Made by a program: the position numbers and the translations under genes. Below are positions 1 to 5,780 of a stretch of 5,941 bases of DNA, in pieces. The stretch lies in NCBI GenBank assembly GCA_019136395.1, contig JAGVUH010000209.1, forward strand, positions 1 to 5,941, written 5' to 3'. The notes beneath the pieces are model-generated. The model did not search any database, was not told the DNA's origin, and was given only the letters and a program-made list of their open reading frames with translations. Source of the stretch: Gammaproteobacteria bacterium (GTDB taxonomy: Bacteria > Pseudomonadota > Gammaproteobacteria > Chromatiales > Chromatiaceae). The first letter of the stretch is position 1, and each line of letters begins with the position of its first letter.

Positions 1-794
1 TGCACCAGGTCCTTCTGCACCGCCGGCAGCTCGGCGTCGCCGATCTCGACCCCCAGGTCGCCGCGGGCGATCATGATGGCGTCGGCGGCGGCGATGATCT
101 CATCGGCGGCGGCCAGGGCCTCGGCGCGCTCGATCTTGGCGACGATGCCGCCCTGCCCGCCGGCGGCGGTGAGGATCGCCCGTGCCTGGTGAACGTCGGC
201 GGCGCTGCGGACGAAGGATACCGCCAGGTAGTCGGCCGCGATGTCGGCGGCGAAGCGGATGTCGGCCAGGTCCTTGGCGGTCAGGGCCGGGGCGGACAGG
301 CCGCCGCCACGTTTGTTGATGCCCTTGTGGTCGGAGAGGACGCCGCCCAGGGTGACCTGGCAGTGGATGGCCGTATCGGCGACCGCCGCGACCGTCAGTT
401 CGAGGGCGCCGTCGTCGAGGATCAGCACGTCCCCGGGGGCGACGTCCCCGGCCAGGGCGGCATAGGTGGTGCCGACCCGCTGGCCGTCGCCGCCGTCCAG
501 GGGGCAGGCGGCGTCGATGGTGAAGGTCGCGCCTTCGCTCAGCCGTACCGCGCCGTCAGCGAAGCGGCCGATGCGGATCTTGGGGCCTTGCAGGTCGACC
601 AGCACCGCTAGGTCGCGCCCGGCGGCGGCGGCCGCGGCGCGCACGGCCACGACCCGCTCGCGGTGGCGCTCGTGGCGGTCATGGGACAGGTTGAGGCGCA
701 CCACGTCCACCCCGGCGGCGATCAGCCGGTCAAGGACCTGCGGGCCGTCAGTGGCGGGGCCAAGGGTGGCGACGATCTTGGTGCGTCTGGGCAT
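1..794 (-). CDS. pyk: Pyruvate kinase, PykA-type, partial (C-terminal part outside window)
   Basis: Pyruvate kinase transfers phosphate from phosphoenolpyruvate to ADP, the last step of glycolysis, in the cytoplasm. The frame is open for 264 codons to the window edge; the family is about 470-480 residues, so the rest of the barrel and the C-terminal domain lie outside. The N-terminus reads MPRRTKIVATLGPATDG, close to E. coli PykA. Substrate residues R33, N35 and S37 lie in VRLNLSHD. DLQGPKIR opens the B domain, and KGINKRGGGLS is typical of PykA rather than PykF. Catalytic K220 and metal ligand E222 lie in AKIERAE; metal ligand D246 lies in ARGDLGVEIG. All expected residues in the visible part are intact. 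The chosen ATG (792-794) matches homologues but has no purine-rich ribosome-binding sequence. An in-frame GTG (852-854) would add 20 Pro/Ala-rich residues and has GGAGAGG about 11 nt upstream. It lies 292 bp downstream of pgk on the same strand, so co-transcription is likely. Confidence 0.95.
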   Translation of the reverse strand, partial: MPRRTKIVATLGPATDGPQVLDRLIAAGVDVVRLNLSHDRHERHRERVVAVRAAAAAAGRDLAVLVDLQGPKIRIGRFADGAVRLSEGATFTIDAACPLDGGDGQRVGTTYAALAGDVAPGDVLILDDGALELTVAAVADTAIHCQVTLGGVLSDHKGINKRGGGLSAPALTAKDLADIRFAADIAADYLAVSFVRSAADVHQARAILTAAGGQGGIVAKIERAEALAAADEIIAAADAIMIARGDLGVEIGDAELPAVQKDLV

Positions 795-1086
795 GGGGCT
801 CGTTGCGTTGGGGGCCGGGGCGCCGGCCGGGGTCGGGTCGTCAGGGGCGGTCACGGGGCGTGGGGCCTCTCCAGGCGCGCCACGGGTGGCGGCCGGCACC
901 CCCGTGGGGGTCCCCCGGCCCGCGCCACGCGGCGGGGTGGCGGGACCCTCCCCGGCACCAAGGGGACGCCAGGCGGTCACCGGGCGGGGTCAGGGCGTGC
1001 CCCTCCCGGCAGCCACGGGTCAGGGTGGACCGGTAGCCGGGTGCGGGGCCACCACCCCTGTCCCGCCCCTGGGCAGCGTGGGGGTC
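795..1086. other. pgk-pyk intergenic spacer, extremely GC-rich with dense G-runs
   Basis: No gene is supported here. The plus strand carries eight runs of three or more G between 795 and 865 (795-798, 810-814, 817-820, 829-832, 835-837, 844-847, 855-858, 862-865), enough to form a G-quadruplex on the pyk template strand. The pyk leader transcript would be correspondingly C-rich. A short perfect inverted repeat lies at 898-911. I see no stem followed by a T-tract on the minus strand, so nothing argues that transcription stops between pgk and pyk. Part of the spacer (795-854) may be coding if pyk starts at the upstream GTG. Confidence 0.6.
898..911. repeat. Short perfect inverted repeat in the pgk-pyk spacer
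   Basis: ACCCCC (898-903) and GGGGGT (906-911) are perfect inverted repeats separated by 2 nt, and the right arm runs into a second overlapping palindrome, GGGGGTCCCCC (906-916). The loop is too short for a good RNA hairpin and no T-tract follows on either strand. It may be chance in such GC-rich DNA rather than a terminator. Confidence 0.35.
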
Positions 1087-2268
1087 TCACCCCTGCGCGC
1101 GGGCCTCCAGCATGGCCACGGCGGGCAGGGTCTTGCCTTCCAGGTACTCCAGGAACGCGCCGCCGGCAGTGGAGATATAGCTCACCTGGTCGTAGATGTC
1201 GTACTTCTGGATGGCGGCGATGGTGTCACCGCCCCCGGCGAGTGAGAAGCCCGGGGCGGCGGCGATGGCCCGGGCCAGGGTCTCGGTGCCGCCACCAAAC
1301 TGGTCGAACTCGAAGACGCCCACCGGGCCGTTCCAGACGATGGTCCCGGCCTGGGCGATGATCGCCGCCAGTTCCGCGGCGGAGGCGGGACCGATGTCGA
1401 AGATCATTTCGTCGTCGGCCACCGCGCCGGCGGCCTTGGTCACCGCCGGCTCGTCAGCGGCGAACTGCTTGCCGACCACCACGTCGCGGGCGATGGGGAT
1501 GCTCGCCCCGCGGGCGGCCATCTTGGTCATCAGCGCCTTAGCGGTTGCCACCAGGTCGTCCTCGCACAAGGACTTGCCGACGTTGTAGCCGGCAGCCTTG
1601 AGGAAGGTATTGGCGATGCCACCCCCGACCACCATCTGGTCGACCTTCTCCGCCAGGGACTCCAGCACGGTGAGCTTGGTCGAGACCTTGGAGCCGCCGA
1701 CGATGGCCACCATCGGCCGCGCCGGGTTGGCCAGGGCCTTGCCCAGGGCGTCCAGTTCCTCGGCCAGCAGCAGGCCGGCGCAGGCCACCGGGGCATAGGT
1801 GCCGACCCCGGTGGTGGAGGCCTCCGCCCGGTGGGCGGTGCCAAAGGCGTCCATGACGAAGACGTCGCACAGGGCGGCGTACTTGCGTGCCGTCGCCTCG
1901 ACGTTCTTCTTCTCGCCCGGGTTGATGCGGCAGTTCTCCAGCACCACCAGTTCCCCGGGGGCGACCTCAAAGCCGCCGTCCACCCAGTCCCGGATCAGCC
2001 GCACCGGCTTGCCCAGGCGGCCAGCGATATTGTCTGCGACGGGCTGGAGGGAAACCTCGGGGCTCCACTCGCCCTCGGTGGGACGGCCCAGGTGGGAGGT
2101 GACCATGACCTTGGCCCCGGCCTTCAGGCAGTGCTCGATGGTCGGCATGGAGGCGGTGATGCGGGCATCGGAGGTGACCTTGCCCTCTTTGACGGGGACG
2201 TTGAGATCGGCGCGGATCAGGACGCGCTTGCCAGCCAGATCGAGGTCGGTCAACTTGATAAAGGACAT
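1087..2268 (-). CDS. pgk: Phosphoglycerate kinase, complete
   Basis: Phosphoglycerate kinase interconverts 1,3-bisphosphoglycerate plus ADP and 3-phosphoglycerate plus ATP, in glycolysis, gluconeogenesis and the Calvin cycle; it is a cytoplasmic monomer. The 393 residues fit the usual bacterial length (about 385-400). Seen in order: signature RADLNVP (19-25), R36, SHLGRP (58-63) for 3-phosphoglycerate binding, DAFGTAHRA (140-148), the nucleotide-domain motif GGSKVSTK (191-198), WNGPVGVFE (312-320) and GGGDT (345-349). No key residue appears lost. The ATG is set by GGAGG six nt upstream and by the family-typical N-terminus. It is probably the first gene of a pgk-pyk unit. In many proteobacteria gap lies directly upstream in the same orientation; here the next gene upstream is a divergent replication gene, so pgk must be driven from the 2269-2811 region or from further away. 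Confidence 0.98.
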   Translation of the reverse strand: MSFIKLTDLDLAGKRVLIRADLNVPVKEGKVTSDARITASMPTIEHCLKAGAKVMVTSHLGRPTEGEWSPEVSLQPVADNIAGRLGKPVRLIRDWVDGGFEVAPGELVVLENCRINPGEKKNVEATARKYAALCDVFVMDAFGTAHRAEASTTGVGTYAPVACAGLLLAEELDALGKALANPARPMVAIVGGSKVSTKLTVLESLAEKVDQMVVGGGIANTFLKAAGYNVGKSLCEDDLVATAKALMTKMAARGASIPIARDVVVGKQFAADEPAVTKAAGAVADDEMIFDIGPASAAELAAIIAQAGTIVWNGPVGVFEFDQFGGGTETLARAIAAAPGFSLAGGGDTIAAIQKYDIYDQVSYISTAGGAFLEYLEGKTLPAVAMLEARAQG

Positions 2269-2274
2269 GGGCGG

Positions 2275-2279
2275 CCTCC
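2275..2279 (-). promoter_or_regulatory. Ribosome-binding site of pgk
   Basis: On the minus strand GGAGG is followed by six bases and then the pgk ATG (2266-2268). This is near-ideal spacing and fixes the start. By contrast, pyk in the same unit has no such sequence before its likely ATG. Confidence 0.85.
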
Positions 2280-2280
2280 G

Positions 2281-2811
2281 TGATGTCAGGGACGGGGTTT
2301 TGCGAGGCGGGGAGGAAATGGCGGCCCATTCGGGCTGTAGTCTATATAATTTTCTGATGGGCTGGTTTTGTATGAAATTTTTTTATGGATAACCAGCCCC
2401 AAAACGCTCATTCCCAATATCCATCAGCTTTTCAGCAGTTTTGATGCCTCAGACGGGGATTTGACCCCCCTTGCGCGCTTCTTTGCTCCAGCGTTACAGT
2501 ATTCATCGTCTAAGCCAAGGCGGCTGCCCCACTGGTCATGGAAGATGAATATGCAATTCGTCCCCTCTCTCCTTCTCGCTCCGCGGCCTGACCCGCATCC
2601 CACATACGACAAGCACCGTCCTACCCATTGGCGGCGGGGATTTCTGCGTGCCTGGCTGTTTTTCATTCAGCCCCACCCGTATCCGACCGGCGATCCCGCC
2701 GCGCCTCGGACACGGGCTGTCGCCCCATTACTCACCACGGAGGACCCCAAGACCGAACAGGACTCACTGACCCTTCTCAGCCCAGTTCCTTGACACACAC
2801 GGAGGTCATCC
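2281..2811. other. Divergent intergenic region between pgk and the primase-helicase gene
   Basis: No gene is supported in these 531 bases. Composition changes abruptly: GC-rich up to about 2335, AT-rich at 2341-2440, then mixed. The AT-rich part would suit promoters in both directions. A TATAAT (2345-2350, plus strand) and, on the opposite strand, TATATA are visible, but neither has a recognisable -35 box at proper spacing, so I do not call a promoter. The open frames here (2368-2793 plus, 2424-2666 minus) lack ribosome-binding sequences and recognisable protein motifs. A TATGGATAA (2384-2392) is, on the minus strand, one mismatch from a DnaA box (TTATCCACA). The region could hold the left junction of an inserted element, but no att site or tRNA fragment is recognisable. 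Confidence 0.55.
2359..2399. repeat. 9-bp perfect inverted repeat around an AT-rich centre
   Basis: GGGCTGGTT (2359-2367) and AACCAGCCC (2391-2399) are exact inverted copies separated by 23 AT-rich bases that include a run of seven T (2378-2384). It lies at the GC drop upstream of pgk. It could be an operator for a dimeric regulator of the divergent genes, a stem-loop, or a trace of a mobile-element end. No T-tract follows the right arm on the plus strand, so it is not a normal terminator. Confidence 0.6.
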
Positions 2812-2817
2812 ATGACC
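2801..2817 (+). promoter_or_regulatory. Ribosome-binding site and overlapping inverted repeat at the primase-helicase start
   Basis: GGAGG (2801-2805) is six bases upstream of ATG 2812, a strong initiation signal that supports the upstream start. The last GG of this site begins a 6-bp inverted repeat, GGTCAT (2804-2809) with ATGACC (2812-2817), which spans the start codon. It could be a small operator, but its 2-nt loop makes an RNA hairpin unlikely. Confidence 0.65.
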
Positions 2818-5445
2818 AAGGAAAAACCAAGGGGGGGGGGCGCGCCGCTCCCCCCTACCCAATCCCGCGCTGGCTGCTACCCACCGCGGCTCTTCAACCA
2901 TCAACCATCGACAGAGGACGTTGATATGGACGACAACAGCTCGTCGTTATCCCCGCTGAGTTCCCAGGACTCGACAACTCCCGCCTTGCCGGCGGCCACC
3001 GGCCAGGTGCGGATCTCATCACAGACCTTTGACATGGTGGTTACCATGAACCAGACGGACCCCACCACGCTGCCTCAGCCCCCGCAAGAAGCTACCCAGA
3101 CCACGCTCCCCCTGAGCGTCAAACGCTACCTGAGGCGGCACTCAGAACTGCGTGAGGACAGCGCAAGGATAGCGGAATTGGTTGAAAACTACAACCAAAC
3201 AGCTAGATACCTTAGTCTCCTCGACCCGGATGCAAAGCGCTTTCTCTTCTTTACGGTCCTGGAGGACAAGCAATTCGAGGGCGATCGACCCAACAGTACG
3301 CTCTGGCGGACCCTGGACGATGCCTGGCCAAGTCTCATGGATTTGAACGATGACGGCTATGGCATCTTCGTCTGCATCAACGAGACGAATGGGGGGTATC
3401 GCAAGCTTGCGGATATCACCGGGGTGCGCGCAGTCTGGATCGACCACGACCAACCCGATCAGCCCGAGGTGCCCACCCGACTGCCGCCGCAGATCCGCGT
3501 CATGACCTCTCCCGGCAAGTCACAGCGTCTGTTCCTGACCCAGACCAAGGATTTCGCCGCCTTCACGGCGGTGCAGGATCACCTGGTCTGTGATTATGGC
3601 TCAGATCCCGGCGCCGCGGACTTGTCTCGCTGCCTGCGCCTGCCCGGCTTCCGGCACATGAAAGACCCCACGACGCCGCACCTGGTCACGGCGGAGTTTT
3701 CCCCCACCGCCGAGCGCTATCCCTGGGCCGAAATCACCGCCGCCTTCCCCGCACTCCCGCCAGCGGCCAAACCCGCGCCGGCGCCCGCGCGCCAGGCGGG
3801 CGGAAGGGGCATGGCCTTGCGCCCGGTCTCCCTGCAACTGGGGCGCGTCGCCTCCGCGCTCAACAAGATCCCACCCGACTGCCCCTATGACGAGTGGCTC
3901 CGCATCGGCATGGCCCTGCACGCCACGGAAGAACCGGAAGCCTTCGACCTCTGGGATGCGTGGAGCGCCCAGGGCGATACATACCGCCGGGGTGAGACCA
4001 AAGCCAAGTGGGAGACGTTTTCCATTGATCCGGATGGCGTCACCTTAGGCACCCTCTTCCACCTGGCCAAGGGATACGGCTGGACGGAAGAGGACGGCAT
4101 CAAGGATGCGCAGGCCCAGCTCCTAAATCTCCTGGTTTACGCGGCGGAGTTGGACGCCTTCTATAACCTCGCCACCGGGGCTTACTACACCCAACCCGCC
4201 CTCAACCGGCTCTACGCCCATCTCCCCTGGGGGGAGAGCAAATCGGCCGGGAAATGGTTCACCAGCCATTACGCAGCGAAAAAGTGTGACAACTTAACCT
4301 ACTTACCTGGCAAAGCGTCAGGGTTGGTGCGCTTCAAAGGCAAGCCCTGTTTCAACCTCTGGCGCCCAACCGATGCCACCTACATCCCCGGGGTCACCGC
4401 TGACGACATCGCACCCTACCTCGAACTGGCGGCGTATCTGATCCCGGATGAACGGGTACTGGGGCACATCCTGGATACCTTCGCCTTCGTGATCCAGCAC
4501 CAGGACATCAAGGTCAACCACTGCATTCTGGTGAGTGGCGCGCACGGCATCGGCAAGGACACCTTGTTCCAGCCCTTGATCCACGGGTTGGGCGTGCATA
4601 ACGTGGCGCAACCCTCGGCGAGCGAAATGCACGAGAAGTTCACGGACGCCCTTCTCTCCGCCAAATGCCTGGTCTACCAAGAGGTCCAGAACTTTGACAA
4701 GACCGAGATCGAAAACAAGCTCAAACCGATCATCGCCGCGCCGCCGGAGGAACTACGACTGCGACTCTTCGGTAAAGGATATGCGCTCGTGCCTAACCGG
4801 GTCTTCGTCATCATGATGTCCAACCATCGCAATGCCCTGAAGATCTCGCCCGGTGACCGCCGCTACCTGGCCTACTGGTCTCCCGCCGAACCCAGGCCCC
4901 AGACGTTCTACCGTAAGTTTTACGACTGGCTCAACGCGGGCGGCAATGACCAGATCTACTCCTGGCTCAAGGATCGCGATGTGTCCGCCTACGATCCCAA
5001 GGCCCCCGCGCCTCTGACCGAGTACAAGCAGGAGGTGATCGGCATGGGCCTGTCGGACGCGGAGGCGCGCATCGCCGAGTTCAAGCTGGTGATGGCCGAT
5101 GAGCCCGACCGGCATCTCTATACCTTAGAGGAGGTCATAAAGGGGATGGGGTATGACGAGTTCCACAAGAATGAACCAGGTCGCCCTACCGAGCAGCGCC
5201 TTCGCACCCTCCTACTAGAGGCGGGATTCCAAAGCAAAAGCGTTCGCTTCCTGAAGGACGGCAAACGGGAACGCAAGTCGCTCTGGTTCGCGGTCGATCA
5301 TGAGCGCTATCAGTCGATGACGGAAGCACAACTGGTCAAGGCTTACGATGGGCAGCGAGCCGCCCCGGTGACAAAGCTAATCGAAGCAGCAAAACCGTCA
5401 GTAAAACAGTCTCTTACCCGCACAAGAGGGCGGCGAAGGACCTAA
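2812..5445 (+). CDS. Plasmid/phage-type replication primase-helicase (RepB-like primase, PriCT-2, DUF5906 SF3 helicase)
   Basis: Probable replication initiator that makes primers and unwinds DNA for a mobile element. Residues 1-125 are low complexity, with Ser/Thr/Pro-rich stretches. About 130-300 is a RepB-like archaeo-eukaryotic primase domain: catalytic motif VWIDHD (D211, D213), SPGKSQ (233-238) and DLSRCLRLPG (270-279). About 343-424 is a PriCT-2 domain (NKIPPDCPYDEWLRIGMALH). About 560-700 is a superfamily 3 helicase: Walker A GAHGIGKDT (576-584, K582), Walker B CLVYQE (619-624), motif C with N671 in VIMMSNH, and a candidate arginine finger in GDRRYLAY. About 769-829 looks like a winged helix, followed by a basic tail ending RTRGRRRT. 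The order recalls phage P4 alpha protein, whose C-terminal domain binds origin repeats. All catalytic residues seem intact. Start 2812 has the better ribosome-binding site; Met39 (ATG 2926) is an alternative that skips a ten-G run. The gene stands alone, followed by the TGTCCA array. Confidence 0.88.
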   Translation: MTKEKPRGGGAPLPPTQSRAGCYPPRLFNHQPSTEDVDMDDNSSSLSPLSSQDSTTPALPAATGQVRISSQTFDMVVTMNQTDPTTLPQPPQEATQTTLPLSVKRYLRRHSELREDSARIAELVENYNQTARYLSLLDPDAKRFLFFTVLEDKQFEGDRPNSTLWRTLDDAWPSLMDLNDDGYGIFVCINETNGGYRKLADITGVRAVWIDHDQPDQPEVPTRLPPQIRVMTSPGKSQRLFLTQTKDFAAFTAVQDHLVCDYGSDPGAADLSRCLRLPGFRHMKDPTTPHLVTAEFSPTAERYPWAEITAAFPALPPAAKPAPAPARQAGGRGMALRPVSLQLGRVASALNKIPPDCPYDEWLRIGMALHATEEPEAFDLWDAWSAQGDTYRRGETKAKWETFSIDPDGVTLGTLFHLAKGYGWTEEDGIKDAQAQLLNLLVYAAELDAFYNLATGAYYTQPALNRLYAHLPWGESKSAGKWFTSHYAAKKCDNLTYLPGKASGLVRFKGKPCFNLWRPTDATYIPGVTADDIAPYLELAAYLIPDERVLGHILDTFAFVIQHQDIKVNHCILVSGAHGIGKDTLFQPLIHGLGVHNVAQPSASEMHEKFTDALLSAKCLVYQEVQNFDKTEIENKLKPIIAAPPEELRLRLFGKGYALVPNRVFVIMMSNHRNALKISPGDRRYLAYWSPAEPRPQTFYRKFYDWLNAGGNDQIYSWLKDRDVSAYDPKAPAPLTEYKQEVIGMGLSDAEARIAEFKLVMADEPDRHLYTLEEVIKGMGYDEFHKNEPGRPTEQRLRTLLLEAGFQSKSVRFLKDGKRERKSLWFAVDHERYQSMTEAQLVKAYDGQRAAPVTKLIEAAKPSVKQSLTRTRGRRRT
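2831..2840 (+). repeat. Run of ten G just inside the primase-helicase gene
   Basis: Ten consecutive G follow the seventh codon, and with ten the frame from ATG 2812 is open. By my reading, eleven G would lead to TGA at 2922-2924, one base before the alternative ATG at 2926, and nine would lead to TGA at 2957-2959. Such tracts slip readily during replication and are also prone to sequencing error, so the true reading frame of the first 38 codons depends on this count. Confidence 0.8.
2914..2928 (+). promoter_or_regulatory. Alternative ribosome-binding site and start codon of the primase-helicase gene
   Basis: GAGG (2914-2917) lies eight bases before ATG 2926-2928, in frame with the long protein (Met39). 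Starting here removes a Pro/Gly-rich, unconserved-looking leader and avoids the G-run, giving 839 residues with all domains intact. A stop in another frame (TGA 2922-2924) ends one base before this ATG, an arrangement that permits translational re-initiation. Confidence 0.5.
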
Positions 5446-5479
5446 CAAAGCCCGTGTAGGCTAGGGGCCGTCCAAGCCG

Positions 5480-5537
5480 TGTCCATGTGTTTCTTCATTT
5501 AATTCATAGTCTTATATGGATTTTGGACACATGGACA
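5480..5537. repeat. 11-bp perfect inverted repeat made from two array units
   Basis: TGTCCATGTGT (5480-5490) and ACACATGGACA (5527-5537) are exact inverted copies separated by 36 mostly AT-rich bases. It lies about 35 bp after the primase-helicase stop. The loop is long and no T-tract directly follows the right arm, so it fits inverted protein-binding sites better than a terminator, though a stem-loop in single-stranded DNA or in RNA is possible. Confidence 0.6.
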
Positions 5538-5731
5538 GCTGGACAGCCCCCTTTCTGCCTTTTTATTTTCCAGTAGCGCAGCAGGGCGCACCCTTCCCCC
5601 CTCATTATTTTTTCTAAATTAAGGGTTTTTAGGTGTCCATCTGTCCAAATGCTTTTAACTAATTGATTATTAGATATTTTGTCATGGACAGGCTCTCTTC
5701 CACGTCTGTCCAAATGCTGTCCATCTGTCCA
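5480..5731. repeat. Iteron-like array: ten TGTCCA units on both strands, largely 8-bp phased
   Basis: Plus-strand TGTCCA units start at 5480, 5634, 5642, 5707, 5718 and 5726. Minus-strand units (TGGACA on plus) start at 5524, 5532, 5540 and 5685. The groups 5524/5532/5540, 5634/5642 and 5718/5726 have an exact 8-bp period, as TGTCCAnn repeats. Three units end as TGTCCAAA (minus 5522-5529, plus 5642-5649, plus 5707-5714). Two 14-bp sequences recur exactly: TGTCCATCTGTCCA (5634-5647, 5718-5731) and TCTGTCCAAATGCT (5640-5653, 5705-5718). Within the primase gene I noticed only one TGTCCA. By analogy with short repeats bound by initiators such as P4 alpha, these are candidate binding sites for the adjacent primase-helicase; that role is inference. 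AT-rich stretches between the groups (5601-5630, 5653-5680) could be melting regions. Confidence 0.75.
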
Positions 5732-5740
5732 TCAATACAC

Positions 5741-5750
5741 TAGCGCGCTA
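5741..5750. repeat. 10-bp perfect palindrome
   Basis: TAGCGCGCTA is a perfect palindrome 9 bp after the last TGTCCA unit and 13 bp before a second, longer GC palindrome. It could bind a dimeric protein or be a recombination or resolution core; the sequence alone does not decide. Confidence 0.5.
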
Positions 5751-5763
5751 CTGCTCCACGCCG

Positions 5764-5779
5764 GGCCGGCGCGCCGGCC
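5764..5779. repeat. 16-bp perfect GC-only palindrome
   Basis: GGCCGGCGCGCCGGCC is a perfect 16-bp palindrome made only of G and C, placed between the repeat array and the AT-rich tail. Its symmetry has no spacer, so it suits a dimeric DNA-binding protein or a duplex-to-cruciform site better than an RNA hairpin. It contrasts sharply with the AT-rich sequence immediately downstream. Confidence 0.6.
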
Positions 5780-5780
5780 A

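Noticed and set aside
466..1361. Long plus-strand open frames opposite pyk and the pgk-pyk spacer
   Set aside because: They are antisense shadows of high-GC coding and spacer DNA, with Arg/Gly/Pro-rich translations and no family resemblance.
2384..2392. DnaA-box-like sequence (TTATCCATA on the minus strand)
   Set aside because: It is a single copy with a mismatch from TTATCCACA in AT-rich DNA, which is expected by chance, and it lies far from the repeat array.
2455..2468. GGGG-ATTTGA-CCCC hairpin that on the minus strand resembles a tRNA T-arm, as might mark an att site
   Set aside because: The minus strand lacks the conserved first T of the T-loop, has no fifth stem pair, no CCA end and no acceptor or anticodon arm nearby.
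2424..2666. 80-codon minus-strand open frame between pgk and the primase-helicase gene
   Set aside because: No family is recognisable and there is no ribosome-binding sequence. It could be a worn coding remnant, but nothing supports that directly.
2368..2793. 141-codon plus-strand open frame upstream of the primase-helicase gene
   Set aside because: It has no ribosome-binding sequence before its ATG, no recognisable motif and a low-complexity His/Pro/Arg-rich composition, so it is more likely chance in the intergenic region.
2790..2795. Perfect TTGACA, a possible -35 box just upstream of the primase-helicase start
   Set aside because: The matching -10 position (about 2813-2818) falls inside the gene and reads TGACCA, so there is no plausible promoter partner.
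5480..5537. Inverted repeat as a terminator of the primase-helicase gene
   Set aside because: The loop is 36 nt, the stem is not GC-rich and no T-tract directly follows; the repeats are better explained as array units.
5504..5713. 69-codon minus-strand open frame in the repeat region
   Set aside because: Its codons run through the TGTCCA array and the AT-rich spacer; it has no recognisable motif and looks like a by-product of the repeats.
5480..5731. CRISPR array
   Set aside because: Units are 6-8 bp, occur in both orientations and have no uniform spacers, so this does not fit CRISPR repeats.
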